Source: RYN-230 sp963717125 (GTDB taxonomy: Bacteria; Actinomycetota; Actinomycetes; Streptosporangiales; Streptosporangiaceae). Taken from it: a stretch of DNA of 64,000 bases. The notes below the pieces were generated by a model that did not search any database, was not told the origin of the DNA, and saw only the letters and a program-made list of their open reading frames with translations. Below are positions 55,740 to 63,461 of the stretch, piece after piece. Position numbers and translations under genes: made by a program. The stretch spans positions 248,001 through 312,000 of the forward strand of contig CAVQVG010000006.1 in the NCBI GenBank assembly GCA_963717125.1, in the 5' to 3' direction. Positions within the stretch are counted from its first letter, which is position 1, and each line of letters starts with the position of its first letter.

Positions 55740-56605
55740 CCTGGCTCAACGATGTGCTGCAAGGCATCTTCCTGGGCGGCGCGTACGCGCTGACCGCGGT
55801 CGGCCTGTCGCTCATGTTCGGCGTGATGCGGCTGGTCAACCTGGCCCACGGTGACCTCGCGGTCTGCGGTACCTACCTCGCCACCACGGTGATGGCCATG
55901 TTCGGCGTGCCGCTCTGGGTGGCCATGCTGATCATGGTCCCGCTGGCCTTCCTGCTCGGCGTGGTGCTCCAGCTCAGCCTGTTCGGCCGCGCGCTGCGCA
56001 GCGGGCCGACGGCGCCGCTGCTGGTCACGTTCGGCCTGTCGGTCATCATCGAGAACCTGCTGCAGCAGATCTACTCGGCCAACACCCGCGGCGTGCCCGC
56101 GGGCAGCCTGGACGTGGCCGCGGTGCACCTGGGCGGCCTGGTGCTGCCCTGGCTGGCCATGCTCAAGCTGATCCTCGCGGTGCTGGTGATCGGGGGGCTG
56201 AGCGCGCTGCTGCGGCGCACCGCCTGGGGCCGCCGGGTCCGGGCCACCTCGGACGACCTGGCCATCGCCCGGCTGCAGGGGATCCGGGTCCGGCCGCTGT
56301 TCGCGTCGGTCACCGGCATCGCCATCGCGGCCGCCGCGCTGGCCGGCACGCTCAACGCGGTCACCACCGGGGTGTACCCGACGCTGGGCGCGCTGACCCT
56401 GATCTTCGCCTTCGAGGCAGTGATCATCGGCGGGCTCGGCTCGCTGTGGGGCACGCTGCTCGGCGGCATGCTGCTCGGCGTCACCCAGGTCGTGGTGTCG
56501 CAGGTGAGCGTGCCGTACGCCACGCTCGCGTCCCAGTTGCTGTTCCTGGTGGTACTCGCGGTACGGCCGCAGGGCCTGCTCGGTAACGCGCAGGCCGCAG
56601 GCTGA
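55736..56605 (+). CDS. ABC transporter permease, LivH type
   Basis: The protein has 289 residues and about eight TM segments. It has the LivH opening 'LQGIFLGGAYALTAVGLSLM', 'GVMRLVNLAHGDLAVCGTYL' and 'GRRVRATSDDLAIARLQGIR' (ATPase-coupling loop), ending 'LFLVVLAVRPQGLLGN'. It forms the translocation pore with the LivM-type subunit. ATG 55736 overlaps the previous stop. Confidence 0.93.
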   Translation: MTWLNDVLQGIFLGGAYALTAVGLSLMFGVMRLVNLAHGDLAVCGTYLATTVMAMFGVPLWVAMLIMVPLAFLLGVVLQLSLFGRALRSGPTAPLLVTFGLSVIIENLLQQIYSANTRGVPAGSLDVAAVHLGGLVLPWLAMLKLILAVLVIGGLSALLRRTAWGRRVRATSDDLAIARLQGIRVRPLFASVTGIAIAAAALAGTLNAVTTGVYPTLGALTLIFAFEAVIIGGLGSLWGTLLGGMLLGVTQVVVSQVSVPYATLASQLLFLVVLAVRPQGLLGNAQAAG

Positions 56606-56617
56606 GAGGGAGCAGCG

Positions 56618-57646
56618 ATGGCACCGGTGAGCACTCGGCCTGAGCTGGGCCAGACCGTGGCGGTGACCCGGTGGAGCCGGCCCGCGACGGTCACCACGGC
56701 CAGCGCGGCGCTGGCCGTGGCCGGGGCGGCGGCGGCGCCCTACCTGGTCGGCACCGGTGTCACCCAGGCCCTGGTCACCCTGTTCCTGCTGGTGAGCATG
56801 GCCGTGCTGTGGAACCTGCTGGCGGGCTACGCCGGCATGGTCTCGTTCGGCCAGCAGGCCTACCTGGGCATCGGCGCGTACCTGGTCTGGCTGGTGAGCA
56901 GCAAGACCGGGCTGAGCCCGTTCGCCGCGATCCTGGCCGGGGCGGCGGGCTGCGCGGTGGCCGGGGTGCCCATCTTCGCGCTGATCCGGCGGCTGACCGG
57001 CGGCTACTTCGCGGTGGCCACCTGGGTGGTGGCCGAGTGCCTGTTCCTGTACGTCACCAACCAGCTGTGGCTGGGCGGCGGCACCGGGGCCGGGCTGCAG
57101 CAGCTGTCCGGGATGGCGCCGGTGCTGCGCAACGCCTACACCTACTGGGCCGCGCTCGGCCTGCTGGTGGTCATCGTGGCCGGCGTCTACCTGCTGGTGC
57201 GGAGCCGGTTCGGGCTGGACAGCCGGGCCACCCATGACGAGCCCACGGCCGCGGCGGCGATGGGCGTGGAGGTGCCGCGGACCCGCTGGCTGGCCTACCT
57301 GATCGCGGCGGCCGGGTTCGGCGCGGTCGGCGGCATGCTCATCATCAGCACGCTCTACATCGACCCGGCCAGCGTGTTCAACGTGAACTACAGCGCGGAC
57401 ATGCTGTTCATGGTGGTGATCGGCGGGCTCGGCACGATGGAGGGCCCGATCATCGGGGCGGTCATCTTCTTCGCCGTGCAGGAGAAGTTCGCGGCCTACG
57501 GAGTGTGGTACCTGGTAGCCATCGGCGCGGTCGCCATCGTCGTGGTGCTGGCCGCGCCCGGCGGGCTGTGGGGCCGGGCGGCCCGCCGCGGCTGGGCGCT
57601 GCTCCCGGTCGGCTACCGGACCCGGGCCGAAGAGGAGAAGCCATGA
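56618..57646 (+). CDS. ABC transporter permease, LivM type
   Basis: The protein has 342 residues. It shows 'MAVLWNLLAGYAGMVSFGQQ' and 'GGYFAVATWVVAECLFLYVT', then the coupling loop 'RSRFGLDSRATHDEPTAAAA' and 'VIGGLGTMEGPIIGAVIFFA', all typical of LivM. It completes the pore. The C-terminus is basic and ends 'RTRAEEEKP'. Its stop overlaps the ATG of the ThDP enzyme gene (ATGA), which links transport and metabolism. Confidence 0.93.
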   Translation: MAPVSTRPELGQTVAVTRWSRPATVTTASAALAVAGAAAAPYLVGTGVTQALVTLFLLVSMAVLWNLLAGYAGMVSFGQQAYLGIGAYLVWLVSSKTGLSPFAAILAGAAGCAVAGVPIFALIRRLTGGYFAVATWVVAECLFLYVTNQLWLGGGTGAGLQQLSGMAPVLRNAYTYWAALGLLVVIVAGVYLLVRSRFGLDSRATHDEPTAAAAMGVEVPRTRWLAYLIAAAGFGAVGGMLIISTLYIDPASVFNVNYSADMLFMVVIGGLGTMEGPIIGAVIFFAVQEKFAAYGVWYLVAIGAVAIVVVLAAPGGLWGRAARRGWALLPVGYRTRAEEEKP

Positions 57647-59369
57647 CCGATGCCCGCTACACCACCAGCACGGCGTTCCTGGAGGCACTGCGCGAGGCGG
57701 GCATCCGCTATGCCTTCGCCAACCTGGGCAGCGACCACACCGGGATCATCGAGGCGTACAGCCAGGCGGCCCGGCTGGGCAGCCTGGACCAGTTCCCCGA
57801 GCTGGTGCTCTGCCCGCACGAGAGCGTGGCGCTCAGCGCCGCCCACGGGTACGCCCAGATCAGCGGCGAGCCGCAGGCGGTCCTGGTGCACACCGACGTG
57901 GGCACGCAGAGCCTGGGCGGCGCGATTCACAACAGTTCCCGCGGCCGGGTGCCGGTGCTCATCTTCGCCGGGCTGTCCCCGATGACCCAGGAGGGTGAGC
58001 TGCGCGGCACTCGCACCGAGCACATCCACTGGCTGCAGGACACCATCGACCAGCGCGGCATGCTGCGCGGCTACGTCAAGCACGACCAGGAGATCCGCAC
58101 CGGGCGCAACGTCAAGCAGATCGTGCACCGCGCGGTGCAGCTGGCGCGCAGCGAGCCGGCCCGGTCTACCTGGTGGCCGCCCGTGAGGTGATGGAAGAGG
58201 AGCTGCCGCCGCAGCCCGCGCCGGGCGACTGGTGGGCCCCGGTCGCGCCGGCCGCGCTGGTGCCCGAGGTCACCGACGAGATCGCCGCCGCCCTCGCGGG
58301 CGCCCGCGACCCGCTCGTGGTGACCAGCTACCTGGGCCGTGATCCGGCCGCCGTGCCCGCGCTGGTCGAGCTGTGCGAGCTGGCCGGCATCGGCGTGATC
58401 GAGTCCGCGCCCACCCGGCTCAACTTCCCGGCCGACCACCCGCTGCACCTGGGCTTTCACTGGAACCGGCCGGGGCAGCATCCAGTGCTCGCCCAGGCCG
58501 ACGTGATCGTCGTGCTGGGCAGCGACGTGCCGTGGATCCCGGCGCACAACCGGCCGTCCAGCTCGGCGCGGATCTTCATGGTGGACATCGACCCGGTCAA
58601 GACCCAGCTGCCGCTGTGGTACATCCCGGCCACCCGGTACGCGCTGGCCGACCTGGGCACCGCGATCCGGCAGCTGACCGCGCGGCTGGGCCAGCGCGGC
58701 CAGCTGGACACCGCGGCGGTGGCGGCCCGGACCGCCCGGCTGGGCGGCATCCACCGCGCGCAGCGGGCCGAGTGGGCGGCCCGGGAGCAGCCCGCGGCGG
58801 ACGATGTGATCACGCCGGAGTACCTGGTCGCCTGCGTCCGCGAGGCCGTCGGCCCGGACGCCGTGGTGCTCACCGAGGCGGTGGCCAGCTACCCGGTGGT
58901 CAGCGAGCACCTGCGGTCCAGCCAGCCCGGGACGCTGTTCGGCAGCGGCGGCGGCTCGCTCGGCTGGGCCGGCGGCGCGGCCGTGGGCAGCAAGCTGGCC
59001 GCGCCGGAGCGAACCGTGGTCAGCCTGGTCGGGGACGGGTCGTACCTGTTCGGTATCCCGGCCTCGGCGCAGTGGCTGGCCCGCCGGCAGGCGGCTCCGT
59101 CGCTGACGGTGATCTTGGACAACCAGGGCTGGCGGACCCCGTTCCTGTCCACCAGCGCGGTGCACCCGGACGGGGAGGCGGTCCGCGGCGGGTTCGCGGC
59201 CAGCTTCCAGCCCGAGGCTGACCTGGCCGAGGTGGCCGCGGCCGCGGGCGGCGCCTACGCGCGCACGGTGACCGCCGCGGCGCGGCTGCCGGAAACCCTC
59301 CGCGAGGCATTGGCCCAGGTCGCCGCCGGGCGGTCGGCCGTGGTCAGCGTGCACATTCCGCCGGTGTGA
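57643..59369 (+). CDS. Thiamine-diphosphate-dependent enzyme (benzoylformate decarboxylase / acetolactate synthase superfamily), frameshifted
   Basis: The N-terminal PYR domain 'TTSTAFLEALREAGIRYAFA' has the catalytic Glu60 in 'VLCPHESVALSAAHGYAQIS'. The central and C-terminal PP domains are in another frame: 'DVIVVLGSDVPWIPAHNRPS' and 'VVSLVGDGSYLFGIPASAQW' with the ThDP/Mg motif GDG...'TVILDNQGW'. The halves join as 'SEPGPVYLVAAREVMEE' if one G is restored at about 58158; total is 3n+2. Intact length would be ~575. The position after an importer and near a benzaldehyde dehydrogenase favours a 2-keto-acid decarboxylase, but the substrate is inferred. Confidence 0.82.
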
Positions 59370-59394
59370 GCCGGCCTTGAAAGGAGAGCCCACC

Positions 59395-60153
59395 ATGGCG
59401 CGGCTGGACGGCAAGGTTGCCCTGATCACCGGCGGGGAGAGCGGCATCGGGCTGGCCACGGCCCGGCTGTTCGTGGCTGAAGGCGCCCGGGTCCACCTGG
59501 CCGGCCTGGTGCGCAGCCGGCTGGCCGCCGCGGTGGCCGAGCTGGGCCCGGACGCGGCCGACTTCAGCGTCACCGACGTCACGGTCGAGGAACAGGTCAC
59601 GGGCGCGGTCGAGCAGGCGATCAGCCGGTTCGGGGCGCTGGACGTGCTGTTCAGCAACGCGGGCATCAGCGGTGACATCGCGCCGATCGCCGAGTACCCG
59701 GCTGACGTGTTCCGGCGGGTCCTCGACGTGCACGTGCTGGGCGCGTTCTTCGTGCTCAAGCACGGGCTGCCGGTGCTCCGCGACGGCGGCAGCGTGATCA
59801 TCAACTCCAGCGTGGTGGGGCTCACCTCGGACGCCGGCATATGCGCCTACGCGACGGCCAAGCACGCCCAGGTCGGGCTGATGCGGACCGCGGCCAAGGA
59901 GATGGCCGGCCGCGGCATCCGGGTGAACACGGTGCACCCCGGGCCCACCGACACCCAGTTCCAGCAGGACATCGAGGTGTCCGCGACCGGCGCGCCACCG
60001 GATGTGGCCGCGCGCATCTTCGAGGCCCGGATCCCGCTGGCCCGGCACGCCTGCGCCGACGAGATCGCCCGCTCCGTGCTCTACCTGGCCAGCCAGGACA
60101 GCTCGTTCGTGACCGGCGCGGCGCTGTCGGTGGACGGCGGCATGCACATCTGA
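59395..60153 (+). CDS. Short-chain dehydrogenase/reductase (classical SDR)
   Basis: The protein has 252 residues. The cofactor motif is 'ALITGGESGIGLATARLF', followed by 'LDVLFSNAGISGD' (NNAG position), catalytic Ser in 'GSVIINSSVVGLTSD', Tyr and Lys in 'YATAKHAQ', and the end 'SSFVTGAALSVDGGMHI'. It oxidises or reduces an alcohol/ketone with NAD(P). It is the last gene of the importer operon, 25 bases after the ThDP enzyme, and ATG 59395 has AAAGGAG. It could act on the hydroxy-acid that precedes the keto-acid, by inference only. Confidence 0.92.
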   Translation: MARLDGKVALITGGESGIGLATARLFVAEGARVHLAGLVRSRLAAAVAELGPDAADFSVTDVTVEEQVTGAVEQAISRFGALDVLFSNAGISGDIAPIAEYPADVFRRVLDVHVLGAFFVLKHGLPVLRDGGSVIINSSVVGLTSDAGICAYATAKHAQVGLMRTAAKEMAGRGIRVNTVHPGPTDTQFQQDIEVSATGAPPDVAARIFEARIPLARHACADEIARSVLYLASQDSSFVTGAALSVDGGMHI

Positions 60154-60195
60154 GCCGGCGTCAACTCCGATTCCGCTACGTTACTTAACACTAAG

Positions 60196-60211
60196 TGTGA
60201 TGGTTATCACC
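60196..60211. promoter_or_regulatory. CRP-like site upstream of the first MHYT gene
   Basis: TGTGA-N6-TCACC matches the CRP/GlxR consensus TGTGA-N6-TCACA in nine of ten positions. It lies 111 bases before the GTG start in an AT-rich region. An equivalent site precedes the second MHYT gene at nearly the same distance. Confidence 0.6.
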
Positions 60212-60322
60212 GTTCGTATGCATCACTAATTGAGAGCACCGCATTACTGACCGTGCCTAGCTATGGCACCGTGAATGACTGCATGGCTGACTATGTCGTT
60301 CTCGTGCCGGGGGGCAGCAACG

Positions 60323-61126
60323 GTGGTGCACGTCAACAACTTCAGCTACGGCCCGGTCACGCCGGTGCTCGGCTACGTGATGTCCTGCCTGGGCTGCTTC
60401 CTGGGGCTGCGGTGCACCACCCGGGCCCGGGCCACCCGGGGCGGGCAGCGGGCGCGCTGGCTGCTGCTGGCCACGGTGTCCATCGCGACCACCGGGATCT
60501 GGGTGATGCACTTCGTAGCCATGCTCGGCTTCACCATCCCGGGCCAGACGATCACCTACAACGTGCCGCTCACGATCCTGTCCATGGTGATCGCCGTGGC
60601 CGTGGTGGGCATCGGGCTGCTCATCGTAAGCTTCGGCCGTTCCGGGCCGGGCCGGCTGCTGCTCGGCGGCCTCGTCATCGGCTTCGGCGTGGCCAGCATG
60701 CACTACATCGGCATGGCGGCCATGCAGATGCCCGACACCGTCCGGTACAACACCAGCCTGGTGGCGGTGTCCATCGTCATCGCGGTGGTGGCCGGCACGG
60801 CCGCGCTGTGGGCCGCGCTGTGGCTGAGCACGGTGTGGTCCACCCTGGTCGCGTCGCTGATCATGGCGATGGCGGTGAGCGGCATGCACTACACGGGCAT
60901 CGCCGCCATGCACGTCTACGCCACCCACGGCGCGGGGATGCTGGCCGCCATGCGGGGTGGGGTCAGCGCGCAGGCCTTCCTGCTGCCGCTGATCATCGGG
61001 ATCAGCCTGCTGGCCTTCATCCTGACCGTGGTGATCTCGCTGTCGGAGACCGAGGCAGAGATCCGTGCGGACGCCGCGCTGATGGCCCGCATCTCCCGGC
61101 ACCGCGGGTTCCACCCGGGCGGCTAG
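60323..61126 (+). CDS. MHYT-domain integral membrane protein (copy 1)
   Basis: The protein has 267 residues and about seven TM segments, with the three diagnostic motifs 'GIWVMHFVAMLGF', 'VASMHYIGMAAMQM' and 'VSGMHYTGIAAMHV'. MHYT proteins were proposed to bind copper and sense O2, CO or NO; most are fused to GGDEF/EAL or other output domains, but here the domain stands alone. The GTG at 60323 aligns with the ATG of copy 2 and gives 'VVHVNNFSYGPVTPVLGYVM'; the longer frame from 60275 is less likely. Copy 2 follows 220 bases later and is nearly identical over most of its length. Confidence 0.88.
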   Translation: MVHVNNFSYGPVTPVLGYVMSCLGCFLGLRCTTRARATRGGQRARWLLLATVSIATTGIWVMHFVAMLGFTIPGQTITYNVPLTILSMVIAVAVVGIGLLIVSFGRSGPGRLLLGGLVIGFGVASMHYIGMAAMQMPDTVRYNTSLVAVSIVIAVVAGTAALWAALWLSTVWSTLVASLIMAMAVSGMHYTGIAAMHVYATHGAGMLAAMRGGVSAQAFLLPLIIGISLLAFILTVVISLSETEAEIRADAALMARISRHRGFHPGG

Positions 61127-61130
61127 CCCC

Positions 61131-61196
61131 GCGCCGAAGCGGGCGCGCCGCCGACTGGAGCGCGGAGCGCGGAGCGCGGAACGAGGAACGAGCGAC
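61131..61196. repeat. Intergenic repeat with heptamer array, copy 1
   Basis: It begins GCGCCGAAGCGGGCGCGCCG and then shows a 7-base array: GGAGCGC three times followed by GGAACGA twice. It starts five bases after the MHYT-1 stop. A related element follows MHYT-2. Confidence 0.65.
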
Positions 61197-61210
61197 CAGC
61201 TCGGCCGCGA

Positions 61211-61226
61211 TGTGACTTAATTCACC
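61211..61226. promoter_or_regulatory. CRP-like site upstream of the second MHYT gene
   Basis: TGTGA-N6-TCACC, with the same half-sites as at 60196-60211, lies 119 bases before the ATG of copy 2. The spacers differ (TGGTTA and CTTAAT), so the half-sites are kept while the rest has diverged. Confidence 0.6.
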
Positions 61227-61345
61227 CAATTTCATAGTGAATGCTGGGTAAACGCTGCAATCGTTAGCAACCAGGTCTGGCATGGTGAGCGTGGGCTGGG
61301 CGGGGGAGCGGGTCCTCCGTCCGGGGAGGGGAGGGCCCGCACATC

Positions 61346-62284
61346 ATGGTGCACGTCAACAACTTCAGCTACGGGCCGGTCACGCCGGTGCTCGGCTACG
61401 TGATGTCCTGCCTGGGCTGCTTCCTGGGGCTGCGGTGCACCACCCGGGCCCGGGCCACCCACGGGGCGCAGCGGGCGCGCTGGCTGCTGCTGGCCACGGT
61501 GTCCATCGCGACCACCGGGATCTGGGTGATGCACTTCGTAGCCATGCTCGGCTTCACCATCCCGGGCCAGACGATCACGTACAACGTGCCGGTCACCATC
61601 TTGTCCATGGTCATCGCCGTGCTGGTGGTGGGCGTCGGGCTGCTCATCGTGGGCTTCGGCCGTGCCGGGCCGCGCTCGCTGCCGCTCGGCGGGATCATCA
61701 TCGGCTTCGGCGTGGCCAGCATGCACTACATCGGCATGGCCGCGATGCGGATGCCCGACATCGTCCGGTACAACAACACGCTGGTGGCGTTGTCCATCGT
61801 CATCGCGGTGGTGGCCGGCACGGCCGCGCTGTGGGCGGCGCTGCGGCTGAGCACGATGTGGTCCACCCTGGTCGCGTCGCTGATCATGGGCGTAGCGGTA
61901 AGCGGAATGCACTACACCGGCATCGCCGCCATGCACGTGTACGCCACCAGCAGCCCCGGGATGCTGGCCGGGATGCATGGCGGGGTGGGCGCGCAGACCT
62001 TCCTGCTGCCGCTCATCATCGGGATCAGCGTGCTGGCGTTCATCTTGACCGTCGTGATCTCACTGTCGCCGACCGAGGCGGAGATCCGCGAGGACGCCGC
62101 GCTGATGGCCCGCATCTCCGGCCATCCGCAGCACTCGCGGCAGCCGGCCGCGCCGCAGGCCGCCCGGACCGGCAACGACCCGGACTACGGCCAGGGCCAG
62201 GGGTACCGCCCGGACGGTACGGGCGACGACTCCGGCGAATGGTTCCGCCCGCGCGTGTTAGCCCGTGCCGAAGGGGTGCCCTGA
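61346..62284 (+). CDS. MHYT-domain integral membrane protein (copy 2)
   Basis: The protein has 312 residues. It is the tandem paralogue of the preceding gene, with the same N-terminus 'MVHVNNFSYGPVTPVLGYVM' and the three MHF/MHY motifs. It differs by a ~45-residue hydrophilic C-terminal tail rich in Gln, Gly and Arg ('PQHSRQPAAPQAARTGND'), which could be an interaction or output segment. ATG 61346 sits where copy 1 has GTG. An intrinsic terminator and a repeat element follow. Confidence 0.9.
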   Translation: MVHVNNFSYGPVTPVLGYVMSCLGCFLGLRCTTRARATHGAQRARWLLLATVSIATTGIWVMHFVAMLGFTIPGQTITYNVPVTILSMVIAVLVVGVGLLIVGFGRAGPRSLPLGGIIIGFGVASMHYIGMAAMRMPDIVRYNNTLVALSIVIAVVAGTAALWAALRLSTMWSTLVASLIMGVAVSGMHYTGIAAMHVYATSSPGMLAGMHGGVGAQTFLLPLIIGISVLAFILTVVISLSPTEAEIREDAALMARISGHPQHSRQPAAPQAARTGNDPDYGQGQGYRPDGTGDDSGEWFRPRVLARAEGVP

Positions 62285-62295
62285 AGGGGCGCGCC

Positions 62296-62353
62296 GCGCC
62301 GAAGGGGGCGCGCCGCCGACTGGACTGAGGAGCAAGGAAGCGAGGAACGAGCG
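62296..62353. repeat. Intergenic repeat with heptamer-like array, copy 2
   Basis: It begins GCGCCGAAGGGGGCGCGCCG, continues CCGACTGGA as in copy 1, then degenerate GGA-led heptamers (GGACTGA, GGAGCAA) and GAGGAACGAGCG. It starts 12 bases after the MHYT-2 stop. Confidence 0.6.
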
Positions 62354-62413
62354 CCCGAGCGACGAGGGAAGTCGGCGGACTAAGCGCCGCCGGAGGCGCA
62401 AAACAAGCAGAGC

Positions 62414-62435
62414 CGGAGATTCCCTCCGTTTTTTT
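62414..62435 (+). terminator. Intrinsic terminator (hairpin plus T7) downstream of MHYT-2
   Basis: CGGAG (62414-62418) pairs with CTCCG (62424-62428) over a 5-nt loop and is followed at once by seven T. The stem is short, but a T-tract is rare in such GC-rich DNA. Confidence 0.55.
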
Positions 62436-62509
62436 CTGGTTTTGGGGATGTTTTTGGCCAGGATCCAGGTTGCCCCAAGGTAGGTAGGCCGGCAGAAGGG
62501 GGACGCCTG

Positions 62510-63436
62510 GTGACAGCTGTGATAGCCGTGGTCGCCGCACTGACCGCGGCGTTCTGCTTTGCCGAAGCCTCTCTGGTGCAGCAGACCGTGGCCCGGGCGT
62601 CCGGCGGCGACGAGGTGCTGCGCTTCCGGCTGCTGCTCGACCTGGCCCGCAGGCCGCGCTGGCTGGCCGGGATCGGGCTGGACGCGCTGTCTTTCTTCAT
62701 CCTGGCGCTGGCGCTAGCGTTCGGCCCGCTGACCCTGGTCCAGCCGCTCGCCTCGCTGGACGTGCTGTTCGTGCTGCCGCTGATCGCGCGCAGGCAGCAC
62801 CGCCGGCTCACCCTGGGGGACGGCATCGGCGCGGCCCTGGTGGCGGCCGGCATCGCCATCTTCCTGGTCATCGCCACCCCGAGCGGCGGCACCGCGGTGC
62901 CCGGCCTGACCGCCTGGGCGCCGGTGTTCCTGGGCGCCGCCCTGCTCAGCTGGCTGGCCGCGATGGCCGGCCTGCGGGTGACCGGGAAGGCCCGCGTGAT
63001 CTGGTTCGCGGCCGCGGCGGGCGCGGTGTACGGCGTGCTGGACGCGCTGGCCAAGGCCACCGTAGACGTGCTGGCCACCCGCGGTTTTGGCGTGCTGGCC
63101 AGCTGGGAGCCGTGGGCGCTGGTGGTGGCCGGGGTGACCGGGGCGCTGCTCGGGCAGAGCGCGTTCAGCTCCGGGGCGCTGTCGCTCAGCCTGCCGGTGA
63201 TCGGCACGCTGGCGCCGATCACTGCGGTGGTCATCGGCGCCACCGTGTTCCGCGAGCAGCTGGCCGGCGCGGCCTGGCAGCTCGGCGTGCAGCTCGGCGG
63301 CGGCATGCTGGCCGTGGCCGGCATCTTCCTGCTGAGCCGGTCCTCGATCGTGGCCGCGGAGACCTCGGCGCCCCGCGAGCGGGTGCCGGCCCGGGTGGGC
63401 GCAGCGGTACTAAACGGGTCCGATTGCACAAGTTGA
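62510..63436 (+). CDS. DMT/EamA-superfamily membrane transporter
   Basis: The protein has 308 residues and about nine TM segments, beginning 'AVVAALTAAFCFAEASLVQQ'. It shows the internal pseudo-repeat of DMT proteins: 'ALAFGPLTLVQPLASLDVLF' in the first half and 'AFSSGALSLSLPVIGTLAPI' in the second, each followed by a conserved-looking helix. Such proteins move metabolites, or Mg2+ in the NIPA-like branch, which this resembles ('LVQPL..LDVLF'). The substrate is unknown. GTG 62510. It precedes ftsH by 25 bases. Confidence 0.82.
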   Translation: MTAVIAVVAALTAAFCFAEASLVQQTVARASGGDEVLRFRLLLDLARRPRWLAGIGLDALSFFILALALAFGPLTLVQPLASLDVLFVLPLIARRQHRRLTLGDGIGAALVAAGIAIFLVIATPSGGTAVPGLTAWAPVFLGAALLSWLAAMAGLRVTGKARVIWFAAAAGAVYGVLDALAKATVDVLATRGFGVLASWEPWALVVAGVTGALLGQSAFSSGALSLSLPVIGTLAPITAVVIGATVFREQLAGAAWQLGVQLGGGMLAVAGIFLLSRSSIVAAETSAPRERVPARVGAAVLNGSDCTS

Positions 63437-63461
63437 TCGCCGCCGGCGTAAGAATTGATCC

